Origin: Candidatus Omnitrophota bacterium
Lineage (GTDB): Bacteria; Omnitrophota; Gorgyraeia; Gygaellales; Profunditerraquicolaceae
NCBI GenBank assembly: GCA_023818655.1
Contig: JAMWCI010000002.1
Location: forward strand, 8,437-43,624
DNA length: 35,188 nucleotides
Reading direction: 5' to 3'
This document shows, one piece after another, positions 1-6,749 of this stretch. The notes under the pieces are model-generated. The model had not been told where the DNA came from. It saw nothing but the letters and a program-made list of their open reading frames with translations, and did no database searches. The translations under genes were made by a program, and so were the position numbers. Positions within the stretch are counted from its first letter, which is position 1; each line of letters starts with the position of its first letter.

Positions 1-2
1 CA

Positions 3-1145
3 GGCGCAGGTTTGGTGTTTTATCATCCTAAGGGTGCGCTCCTGCGCAGGATTATTGAGGATTACGAAAAGACAGAGCACTTAAAGCGCGGGTATGAAAT
101 TGTGCTTACCCCACACATCATGGAGGCTGGACTCTGGAAGACTAGCGGCCACTACGACTATTATAAAGAGAATATGTACACCTTTAAGATAGAAGACAGG
201 GAGTTTGTGCTCAAACCGATGAATTGTCCTGGGCATATCCTGATTTATAAATCTAAAATCAGAAGCTACAGGGAATTACCTTTAAGATTTTTTGAGTTGG
301 GCACAGTGTACCGTCATGAGAAAGCAGGTGTTTTGCACGGGCTTTTACGCGTACGCGGCTTTACGCAGGACGATGCTCATATTTTTTGTCTTCCAGAGCA
401 GCTGAAATCCGAAATAAAGTCCGTCATAGATTTTGTGTTTGATACCATGCGGGCATTTGGTTTTGACGATGTAGGCATTGAATTAAGCACGCGGCCGGCA
501 AAATATATCGGCTCTGACGAAGATTGGCAGATGGCTACTATTGCCTTGGAAGAATCCCTGAAAGAGAAAAACCTAACCTATGAGATAAATGAGGGCGAGG
601 GCGCATTTTACGGGCCGAAGATAGATATAAAACTAAAGGATGCGCTTAAAAGGTCTTGGCAATGCGCTACTATTCAATGTGATTTTGCCTTGCCCAAAAG
701 ATTTAATCTTTCCTATATAGATGAACAGGGCAAAGAACAACAGCCAATTATGCTGCATCGGGTTTTACTGGGCAGTCTGGAGCGGTTTATCGGTGCGTTA
801 GTAGAGCATTATAACGGAGAATTTCCTCTTTGGTTGGCGCCTGCGCAGGTCAGAATAATCGCTATTAAAGACGAATTGAATGCGTATGCCCAGCAGCTAA
901 AAAATACTTTAGAAGATAACTCCCTGCGCGTTGAGCTGGATATGCGCAATGAAACCCTGAATAAAAAAATACGCGATGCCGAGGTGGATAAGATACCTTA
1001 CTGTTTAGTTGTGGGTGAACGCGAGGCAGACTCCCATACAGTCTCAGTGCGCAGAAAAGGCAAGGGTAACTTGGGGACTATGCCCTTTGAGGAGTTCATC
1101 AAAAAGATAAAAGAGGAAGTAGGACAAAAGGTTAAAGTCCCCTAA
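3..1145 (+). CDS. thrS: Threonyl-tRNA synthetase, C-terminal part (5' end outside window)
   Basis: Class II aminoacyl-tRNA synthetase that charges tRNA-Thr in the cytoplasm. The frame is already open at base 3, so the N-terminal TGS and editing domains and the beginning of the catalytic domain lie upstream; about 380 codons are present, against roughly 640 in full-length enzymes. Visible catalytic motifs are FYHPKGA near the window edge, the zinc-ligand segment MNCPGH, the motif 2 pair YRHE with [10 protein letters not shown], and motif 3 ending in the run [10 protein letters not shown]. The C-terminal anticodon-binding domain follows, starting near [10 protein letters not shown] and ending with [11 protein letters not shown]. 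It is followed at 23 bases by infC, the usual thrS-infC-rpmI-rplT order. Confidence 0.97.
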   Translation, partial: GAGLVFYHPKGALLRRIIEDYEKTEHLKRGYEIVLTPHIMEAGLWKTSGHYDYYKENMYTFKIEDREFVLKPMNCPGHILIYKSKIRSYRELPLRFFELGTVYRHEKAGVLHGLLRVRGFTQDDAHIFCLPEQLKSEIKSVIDFVFDTMRAFGFDDVGIELSTRPAKYIGSDEDWQMATIALEESLKEKNLTYEINEGEGAFYGPKIDIKLKDALKRSWQCATIQCDFALPKRFNLSYIDEQGKEQQPIMLHRVLLGSLERFIGALVEHYNGEFPLWLAPAQVRIIAIKDELNAYAQQLKNTLEDNSLRVELDMRNETLNKKIRDAEVDKIPYCLVVGEREADSHTVSVRRKGKGNLGTMPFEEFIKKIKEEVGQKVKVP

Positions 1146-1154
1146 CTTATAAAA

Positions 1155-1162
1155 GGGAGGTG
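1155..1162 (+). promoter_or_regulatory. infC ribosome binding site that argues for an ATA start
   Basis: The bases GGGAGGTG form a near-perfect Shine-Dalgarno. The first canonical start in the infC frame, GTG at 1160, lies inside this element and could not be used with it. The next codons are GTT, ACT and ATA; ATA at 1169 sits 6 bases after the element, the ideal distance. This site therefore decides the infC start. Confidence 0.65.
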
Positions 1163-1168
1163 GTTACT

Positions 1169-1675
1169 ATAAAAAAGTTTATCCGCATTAACGAGAGAAT
1201 CAGGGTACCTCAAGTGCGGCTTATTGGTCCAGAGGGTAATCAGCTGGGGATTGTGTCAATACAAAAGGCTTTGGAGATAGCCAATCAATACGAGCTGGAT
1301 TTAGTAGAGGTTGCGCCCAATGCCAGCCCGCCAGTATGCCGGATAATCGATTTCAGTAAATTCAAATACGATCAGGAGAAGAAAGAGCGGGAAGCTAAGA
1401 AACATCAAAAACAGGGTCGCTTAAAGGAGATACGCCTAAAGCCCAATATTGACGAACATGATTATATTACTAAGGTAAAACAGGCATCGGCATTCCTGAA
1501 AAGAAAAGATAAGGTCAAGGTGAATCTTTTCTTCCGCGGCAGACAGATGGAACATGTCGATTTAGGGAGAAAAGTTGTGGATAGATTTATTCTGGATACC
1601 CAGGATAGCGGAATAGTCGAAAGAGAGCCAAGCATAGAAGGAAGAATTTTGAGCTTTGTGCTTACTCCGAAATAG
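1169..1675 (+). CDS. infC: Translation initiation factor IF-3, probably starting at ATA
   Basis: IF-3 binds the 30S subunit, keeps it apart from 50S and proofreads start-codon pairing. The protein has the usual layout: N-terminal domain (RINERIR, then VRLIGPEG), a lysine/glutamate-rich linker, and the C-terminal domain beginning around RLKEIRLKPNI with the FFRGRQM motif. From ATA at 1169 it would be 168 residues, a normal IF-3 length, beginning IKKFIRINERIR as in typical family members. The only canonical in-frame start, GTG at 1160, falls within the Shine-Dalgarno. Known infC genes commonly use rare AUU, AUC or AUA starts, so that IF-3 represses its own translation; the same autoregulation is inferred here. 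If GTG were used, the protein gains three residues. Confidence 0.95.
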   Translation: MKKFIRINERIRVPQVRLIGPEGNQLGIVSIQKALEIANQYELDLVEVAPNASPPVCRIIDFSKFKYDQEKKEREAKKHQKQGRLKEIRLKPNIDEHDYITKVKQASAFLKRKDKVKVNLFFRGRQMEHVDLGRKVVDRFILDTQDSGIVEREPSIEGRILSFVLTPK

Positions 1676-1683
1676 TATATAAT
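1656..1683 (+). promoter_or_regulatory. Possible internal promoter ahead of rpmI
   Basis: A perfect TATAAT at 1678-1683 lies in an AT-rich stretch directly after the infC stop codon, with a weak -35 match TTGTGC at 1656-1661 and a 16-base spacer. It could give extra transcription of rpmI and rplT. The AT-rich context makes chance matches likely. Confidence 0.3.
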
Positions 1684-1713
1684 ATAATAAACTAAGAGGA
1701 GCGATAATTATAT

Positions 1714-1914
1714 ATGGGCAAGCTAAAGACGAAAAAGGGTATAGCCAAGAGGTTTAAATTAACCAAGAAAGGCAAGGTTAAATATTATCACTGCGGCAAG
1801 AGCCACTTGAACTCAAGCAAGAAATCCAGCCGCATACGCAAGTTGCGCAGACCGGATATTATCGGAGAGAGAAAAACACGACAATTTTTAAAAAGTATGT
1901 TGCCGTACGGTTAA
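1714..1914 (+). CDS. rpmI: 50S ribosomal protein L35
   Basis: A 66-residue, very basic protein of the large ribosomal subunit. It has the L35 signature: the opening KLKTKKGIAKRFKLTKKGK, followed by a Lys/Ser/Arg-rich centre and the ending FLKSMLPYG. The size is typical of the family. AGAGGAG at 1695-1701 is the likely ribosome binding site, 12 bases from the ATG, a little distant. The gene lies between infC and rplT, the conserved order in which IF-3, L35 and L20 are co-expressed and L20 often represses the operon. No L20 operator structure could be identified by eye. Confidence 0.97.
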   Translation: MGKLKTKKGIAKRFKLTKKGKVKYYHCGKSHLNSSKKSSRIRKLRRPDIIGERKTRQFLKSMLPYG

Positions 1915-1929
1915 ATAAGAGGAGTACTT

Positions 1930-2280
1930 ATGGCAAAGGTAAAACACAGTGCTGCTACACGCAGAAGAAAGAAAAGGGTATTAAGAAAAGCGAAGGGTTT
2001 CTGGGGGGACAGAAGCAAGCAATTCCAGCAGGCCCGCCGCGCATTGATGCACGCTTTAGCTTACGCCTATCGCGACAGACGCGTAAAGAAAAGAGAAATG
2101 CGCAGACTTTGGGTTGCGCGGATAAATGCCGCCTGCAGACAAGCCGGCATTACCTATAGCGCTTTTATAAAAGGATTAAAACAGGCGCGGGTAAATCTGG
2201 ATAGAAAAATCTTGGCAGAGCTGGCAGCAACCGATCAATCAGCGTTTAAGAAACTGGTGGAGCTGGCAAAAGGAAAGTAA
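1930..2280 (+). CDS. rplT: 50S ribosomal protein L20
   Basis: A 116-residue primary 23S-rRNA-binding protein needed for early 50S assembly. The N-terminus is a long basic extension (RRRKKRVLRKAKGFWG), followed by the family stretch YAYRDRRVKKREMR and RLWVARINAACR, and then the globular C-terminal part with YSAFIKGL. Length and motifs are those of a normal L20. AGAGGAG lies just before the ATG, 15 bases after the rpmI stop. In many bacteria L20 is also the autogenous repressor of this operon. Confidence 0.98.
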   Translation: MAKVKHSAATRRRKKRVLRKAKGFWGDRSKQFQQARRALMHALAYAYRDRRVKKREMRRLWVARINAACRQAGITYSAFIKGLKQARVNLDRKILAELAATDQSAFKKLVELAKGK

Positions 2281-2289
2281 GACAGGGCT

Positions 2290-2934
2290 ATGTATGTAAT
2301 CATCGTGGGTTGCGGCAGGGTGGGGTCGGAACTGGCGAAACTACTTTCTGCCGAAGGTCATAATGTGGTGGTTATTGATAAGAGTCGCGATTCTTTTGAA
2401 CGTCTAGGAGGAGTTTTTAACGGTCTGACTTTAGCGGGAGAAGGTTTTGATTTAGAGTTGCTCAGACAGGCTGGTGCGGAAAAGGCAGACGCCTTTTGCG
2501 CTCTTACCGACGGCGATAACACTAATCTTATCTCAGCGCAGGTAGCTAAGAAGATTTTTAATGTGCCCAAGGTCTTTGCGCGTGTGTATGACCCTCAGCG
2601 GGCACATATCTACTCTGCTTTGGGATTGAATATCATTAGTGGCACCATTCTTTTCGCCGCTATGCTCAGGGATAAAATCATTGAGAGCCGTTTTTCCAGC
2701 TATCTCATTGAAACAAAAGAATTAGGGGTTATAGAGATAGAGGTTAGTGGTGCCCTGATTGGCAAGAAGGTACAGGAGATAAATATGCCCGGAGAACTGA
2801 TGGTGGTAACAATCCGAAGGATTGATGGCGTAGTGATACCGGAGGCCGACACGACACTAAAGGCAAAAGATACCCTGATGGCAGTAGTTAAGGTATCAAG
2901 CCTTAAGAAGATAAAACAGAGACTTAATATTTAA
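2290..2934 (+). CDS. trkA: TrkA-type potassium uptake regulator, first copy (RCK_N + RCK_C)
   Basis: Cytoplasmic nucleotide-binding regulator of a Trk/Ktr potassium channel. The 214 residues form one Rossmann RCK_N domain with the dinucleotide motif GCGRVG at residues 7-12 and an acidic residue at the end of the second strand (VVVIDKS), then an RCK_C (TrkA_C) domain from about residue 140, with GALIGKKVQEINMPG. E. coli TrkA carries two such units in one chain of about 458 residues; here each unit is a separate gene, and the second follows after 5 bases. The trkH channel gene lies just downstream. The start follows the rplT stop by 9 bases. Confidence 0.9.
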   Translation: MYVIIVGCGRVGSELAKLLSAEGHNVVVIDKSRDSFERLGGVFNGLTLAGEGFDLELLRQAGAEKADAFCALTDGDNTNLISAQVAKKIFNVPKVFARVYDPQRAHIYSALGLNIISGTILFAAMLRDKIIESRFSSYLIETKELGVIEIEVSGALIGKKVQEINMPGELMVVTIRRIDGVVIPEADTTLKAKDTLMAVVKVSSLKKIKQRLNI

Positions 2935-2939
2935 AAAAG

Positions 2940-3602
2940 ATGTATATTCTTATTATCGGCGCGGGAAAAATAGGTTATTTTTTGGCTAGGCAACTTTCTT
3001 TTGAGAAACATACGGTAGTTATAGTAGATAAAGACAAAGATCTTTGCGAACAGTTGGCAAAAGAACTGGACGTGTTGGTTATTCATGGCGACGGATGCGA
3101 CCCGGACATTCTTGAGGAAGCAGGTATCTTGCGCGCGGATGTTGTGGCCGCGGTTACCGGAGACGACGAGGATAACCTTGTTATCTGTCAACTGGCAAAA
3201 GAGAGATTTAATGTGCGACGCACGGTAGGCAGGGTTAATAATCCACGTAATGAGCATACATTTGCCGAACTGGGGATAGATGTACCTGTAGATTCCACCA
3301 AGATAATTGCCAAGATTATTGAAGAAGAGGTCTCTTTTTCTGATTTCGTAAATCTTATGAGCTTCAAACGCGGGAAGATGGCGATTGTGCGCGTGGACCT
3401 GCCGGCAGATTCTCCGGTGATTAACAAAAGCGTGCAGGAGATTGCTTTGCCGGAAAGCTCGGTACTCGTATCTATTCTGCGTCAGGAAGAAGTTATTATT
3501 CCCAGGGGTAACACCGTCCTTAAGCCCGGAGACGATATAATTGCCTTGACCCTTATTGGCAATGAATCACAGTTGCTGAACGCGCTGGTAGGTAAGCTTT
3601 AA
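2940..3602 (+). CDS. trkA: TrkA-type potassium uptake regulator, second copy (RCK_N + RCK_C)
   Basis: A 220-residue paralogue of the preceding gene with the same layout: GAGKIG dinucleotide motif near the N-terminus, VDKDKD after the second strand, HGDGCDPDIL and TGDDEDNL in the nucleotide-binding fold, and an RCK_C domain from about residue 140 (PADSPVINKSVQEIALPESS). The two copies are divergent enough that they may form a hetero-oligomeric gating ring or bind different nucleotides; this is inference. A weak ribosome site suggests translation coupled to the upstream copy. It is followed after two bases by a small membrane ORF and then trkH. Confidence 0.9.
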   Translation: MYILIIGAGKIGYFLARQLSFEKHTVVIVDKDKDLCEQLAKELDVLVIHGDGCDPDILEEAGILRADVVAAVTGDDEDNLVICQLAKERFNVRRTVGRVNNPRNEHTFAELGIDVPVDSTKIIAKIIEEEVSFSDFVNLMSFKRGKMAIVRVDLPADSPVINKSVQEIALPESSVLVSILRQEEVIIPRGNTVLKPGDDIIALTLIGNESQLLNALVGKL

Positions 3603-3604
3603 CG

Positions 3605-3721
3605 ATGAAGAACAGAATATTTGTCAATGCCGTATTGGGGATTGCCTCGGAATTAATATACGCCCTCAGCATTATTCTTTGTGCCTTTGTAATTTGCCTC
3701 GCGATTACTTTGAAAATATGA
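3605..3721 (+). CDS. Small hydrophobic membrane protein (38 aa) between trkA and trkH
   Basis: ATG at 3605 opens 38 codons ending in TGA at 3719-3721. The product starts with a short polar basic head (MKNRIF) and then is almost wholly hydrophobic, with one clear transmembrane stretch (residues about 17-36, ELIYALSIILCAFVICLAIT). The ORF starts two bases after the trkA stop, and its stop codon overlaps the trkH start as ATGA. The same overlap style is used by the neighbouring genes, and trkH has no Shine-Dalgarno of its own, which suggests translational coupling. No family was recognised. An accessory peptide comparable to KdpF of the Kdp potassium pump is a possibility by position only. It is too short to prove coding without homologues. 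Confidence 0.5.
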   Translation: MKNRIFVNAVLGIASELIYALSIILCAFVICLAITLKI

Positions 3722-5223
3722 TTCTTAAACCCCACCTAGAAGATGTTAAAATAGTAGGTTATTATTTAGGCAGGGTAATCTTGGGCCTAACGATTGCTAT
3801 GGCCATACCCTTTGTATTTGGTTTAGTGACAAGAGAGATAAATCCGGCATTAGATTTTTTTATCGCCTTGGAGATATCCCTCTTTTTTGGTTTAATCCTC
3901 ACTAAGTTATGTTATACCGAGAAAGACCCAAACTGGATGCATGGTATGATTGTAGTGTCTTTATCTTGGATAGCTGCTACCCTTTTGGGCGCAGTTCCTT
4001 TATACCGCAGCGGTCACTGGAATTCGTATTTAGATTCTTGCTTTGAGGCTATGTCTGGTTTTGCCACCACTGGCCTTACCCTAGTGCAAGACCTGAACCA
4101 TCTTTCTTACACGCATAATCTCTGGCGGCATCTTACGATGTTTATAGGCGGTCAGGGGATTATTATCGTAGCGCTATCTTTTTTTGTGAAAGGCTTATCC
4201 GGGGCATTTAAAATGTATGTAGGAGAGGCGCGAGATGAGAGAATATTGCCAAACGTCATTCATACCGCACGTTTTATTTGGCTGGTGAGCATTGTCTATC
4301 TTATAATCGGAACTTTGACATTGGGCGTCATTGGAATTTTAAGCGGGATGAAGCCGCTCAATGCCTTCTTTCACGGGATTTGCATTTTTATGGCTGCCTT
4401 TGATACCGGAGGGTTTGCCCCGCAGTCGCAAAACATACTTTACTACCATAGCTTACCGCTTGAGATTGTTACCATGATACTTATGATTCTGGGCGCCATT
4501 AACTTTAAATTGCATTATCATATCTGGGCAGGTAACCGCAAAGAGCTGCTAAAGAATATTGAGACCACCTCGTTCTTTATTACTATCCTGCTTACTTTCG
4601 TTATTACCGCGATTGGGTTAGCCCAAACTAACATCTATCCCAAGGCCTTTATCTTGTTCCGCAAAGGTTTTTACCAGCTTATTTCAGGACATACCGGCAC
4701 AGGATATCAAACATTATACGCGGTGCAATTTATTTATGAATGGAATCATTTAGGTCTGGCGGGAATAATTTTTGCTATGGCCCTGGGAGGCGCGGTTTGC
4801 TCTACTACGGGCGCAATAAAAATGTTGCGCGTCGGTATTATCTTTAAAGCCTTGTTAGAAGATATCAAAAGAATAATCCTGCCGGAACGGGCTATTGTGG
4901 TACAAAAATTTCACCACATAAAAGAGATATTCTTGGAGGATAAACAGGTCAGAAGCGCCTTGTTTATTACTGTTTCTTACCTTTTTATATACGTCTTGGG
5001 TGCAATGGTTGGTATGTTTTTTGGCTACCCTTTTCTTAACTCTTTATTTGAATCCACCTCTGCAGCGGCAAATGTGGGTTTATCCTGCGGTATCACCTCT
5101 GCCGCCATGCCTACGCTGCTAAAATTCACTTATATAATCCAGATGTGGGCAGGCAGGTTAGAGTTTATGTCAGTCTTTACCCTGCTCGGATTTTTGATAG
5201 CGACAATAAAGGGGAAAAGATGA
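3718..5223 (+). CDS. trkH: Trk/Ktr potassium uptake channel subunit (TrkH family)
   Basis: Integral membrane, K+-translocating subunit of 501 residues. The family fold is four membrane-pore-membrane units, each with a filter glycine; candidate filter loops are SGFATTGLTL, FDTGGFAP, SGHTGTGYQT and AAANVGLSCG. Long hydrophobic helices separate them, and the cytoplasmic loop around EDIKRIILPERAIVV fits the TrkH rather than the KtrB pattern. The ATG at 3718 is chosen over upstream in-frame starts because it overlaps the stop of the small ORF as ATGA and gives a normal TrkH N-terminus (ILKPHLEDVKIVGYYLGRV). Two TrkA-type regulators sit upstream, so the operon encodes channel plus gating ring. It overlaps the next gene by ATGA. 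Confidence 0.93.
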   Translation: MILKPHLEDVKIVGYYLGRVILGLTIAMAIPFVFGLVTREINPALDFFIALEISLFFGLILTKLCYTEKDPNWMHGMIVVSLSWIAATLLGAVPLYRSGHWNSYLDSCFEAMSGFATTGLTLVQDLNHLSYTHNLWRHLTMFIGGQGIIIVALSFFVKGLSGAFKMYVGEARDERILPNVIHTARFIWLVSIVYLIIGTLTLGVIGILSGMKPLNAFFHGICIFMAAFDTGGFAPQSQNILYYHSLPLEIVTMILMILGAINFKLHYHIWAGNRKELLKNIETTSFFITILLTFVITAIGLAQTNIYPKAFILFRKGFYQLISGHTGTGYQTLYAVQFIYEWNHLGLAGIIFAMALGGAVCSTTGAIKMLRVGIIFKALLEDIKRIILPERAIVVQKFHHIKEIFLEDKQVRSALFITVSYLFIYVLGAMVGMFFGYPFLNSLFESTSAAANVGLSCGITSAAMPTLLKFTYIIQMWAGRLEFMSVFTLLGFLIATIKGKR

Positions 5224-5705
5224 AGAGGTTTATGCGGGTTACCTGCGGCATAGTTTGTAGTTTACTTTTCTGGAGGATTTTTTGTTATGCCCAGCCAATT
5301 TCTAGCGCAGACCTTATTAATAACGCCAAGGAATATGACGGGAAAAGGGTGGTTTATAGGGGAGAGGTTATCGGCGATATAATGAAACGCGGAAATTTTA
5401 GTTGGCTGAATATTAATGATGGGGTCAATGCTATAGGGGTTTGGACAGAGTCCACCCAGATTAAAGATGTGACGATTACCGGCGGCTACAAGAGACTGGG
5501 AGATAACATAGAGGTCATCGGTATATTTCATCGCGCCTGCCTAGAGCACGGAGGAGATTTGGATATCCATGCCGAGACCGTCATAAAAATATCCTCTGGT
5601 AGGCGGATGCAGGAACGACTGAATATCAGCGCAGTCAGATTTGCGGCAATCTTATTGGGTATATTAGGAGCGGTATGGATATTTACTCTATTAGGACGCA
5701 GATAG
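5220..5705 (+). CDS. Secreted, membrane-anchored OB-fold domain protein of unknown function
   Basis: A 161-residue protein with a signal peptide (basic start MKRFMR, hydrophobic core to about residue 22, cleavage likely after CYAQ), one compact beta-rich domain, and a C-terminal transmembrane helix (residues about 140-158, ending in LLGRR). The central part (LINNAKEYDGKRVVYRGEV, INDGVNAIGVW, then DNIEVIGIFHRAC and GGDLDIHAE) resembles OB-fold proteins of unknown role found in anaerobes. The positive-inside rule puts the domain outside the membrane. The start overlaps the trkH stop as ATGA, and the end overlaps pheS by 31 bases. Function is unknown; the link to potassium transport rests on operon position only. 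Confidence 0.8.
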   Translation: MKRFMRVTCGIVCSLLFWRIFCYAQPISSADLINNAKEYDGKRVVYRGEVIGDIMKRGNFSWLNINDGVNAIGVWTESTQIKDVTITGGYKRLGDNIEVIGIFHRACLEHGGDLDIHAETVIKISSGRRMQERLNISAVRFAAILLGILGAVWIFTLLGRR

Positions 5706-6733
5706 AACTGGAAGTCAATCAGCTGAATTCACGGGAGGCGCTAGAGGCATTCCGGAACAAGTACTTGGCGAGAAAAGGAATAATTAGCCAATTAACCGGC
5801 TCTATTCCTAGCCTTGCTGTAGAAGAACGCGCTGCCTTTGGCAAAGAAGTTAATCTTCTAAAAAGTCAGATACTCGCCATAATTGCCGAAAAAGAAAAGA
5901 CGCTGGCTGCAGAAAAACCGTCCACGCCTGCACCTGGCGGCGGGATAGATATAGGTATGCCTGGAATTGCCCAGGAGATAGGGCGTCTGCACCCAATCAC
6001 GCAGACTATTGATGAGATAACCAGTATTTTCGTACAGATGGGCTTTTCGGTAGTGGAAGGACCAGAGATAGAAACAGAATACAATAATTTTACCGGCTTA
6101 AATATACCTTTAGACCATCCTTCCCGCGATGCCTTTGATACCTTTTATATAAAGTCGCCAGCAAAAAATAGATTGCTATTGCGCAGTCACACTTCTCCTG
6201 TGCAGATTCGTGTTATGAAAAGTCGCAGGCCTCCCTTGGCTATAATCGTGCCTGGCCGGGTATACAGGCCGGATGCAGTAGATGCCAGCCACCTGTTTAT
6301 GTTTCATCAGATAGAAGGGTTTATGGTGGATGAAGGGATTAGATTCTCGGATTTAAAAGGGGTGCTAGAAGTATTTGCCAAAGCCGTTTTTGGCAAGGAG
6401 ATTAAGATGCGTTTCCGGCCGCATTTTTTTCCTTTTACAGAACCCTCTGCAGAAGTGGATATCTCCTGTATTATTTGTCAAGGTCGCCAACTTTCTGATG
6501 TACTGACTTCCCAAGGGAAACGTTGTAGCGTCTGTGGTGGCAAGGGGTGGCTGGAGATTTTGGGTTCAGGGATGATTCATCCCAATGTTTTTAAGCATGT
6601 CGGCTATGACCCTACCAAATATACGGGTTTTGCCTTTGGGATGGGGATAGAGAGAATCGCTATGCTGAAATACGGTATTAGCGATATACGTTTATTTTTT
6701 GAGAACGACCTGAGATTTTTAAGGCAATTTTAG
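5675..6733 (+). CDS. pheS: Phenylalanyl-tRNA synthetase alpha subunit
   Basis: Catalytic subunit (352 residues) of the alpha2-beta2 enzyme that charges tRNA-Phe. It has an N-terminal coiled-coil arm for tRNA binding (about residues 1-90, with the motif KYLARKGIISQLT), then the class II core: GRLHPITQTIDEI, motif 2 around FMFHQIEGFMVDE, FTEPSAEVDISC, and motif 3 GFAFGMGIERIAMLKYGI. Two CxxC pairs (CIIC and CSVC) precede GWLEILGSGMIHPNV and may bind a metal, as in many bacterial PheS. AGGAG at 5666-5670 sits 4 bases before the ATG, supporting this start inside the previous gene. pheT follows after 16 bases. Confidence 0.97.
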   Translation: MDIYSIRTQIELEVNQLNSREALEAFRNKYLARKGIISQLTGSIPSLAVEERAAFGKEVNLLKSQILAIIAEKEKTLAAEKPSTPAPGGGIDIGMPGIAQEIGRLHPITQTIDEITSIFVQMGFSVVEGPEIETEYNNFTGLNIPLDHPSRDAFDTFYIKSPAKNRLLLRSHTSPVQIRVMKSRRPPLAIIVPGRVYRPDAVDASHLFMFHQIEGFMVDEGIRFSDLKGVLEVFAKAVFGKEIKMRFRPHFFPFTEPSAEVDISCIICQGRQLSDVLTSQGKRCSVCGGKGWLEILGSGMIHPNVFKHVGYDPTKYTGFAFGMGIERIAMLKYGISDIRLFFENDLRFLRQF

Positions 6734-6749
6734 GGCGTAAATTTTTCTG

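Noticed and set aside
1160-1162. GTG as the infC start
   Set aside because: It is part of the Shine-Dalgarno element itself, leaving no upstream ribosome site; ATA at 1169 fits better.
3605-3721. Small ORF as the frameshifted N-terminus of TrkH
   Set aside because: TrkH from 3718 already has a normal first membrane helix and length, and the ATGA overlap is typical of this operon, so a separate ORF is more likely.
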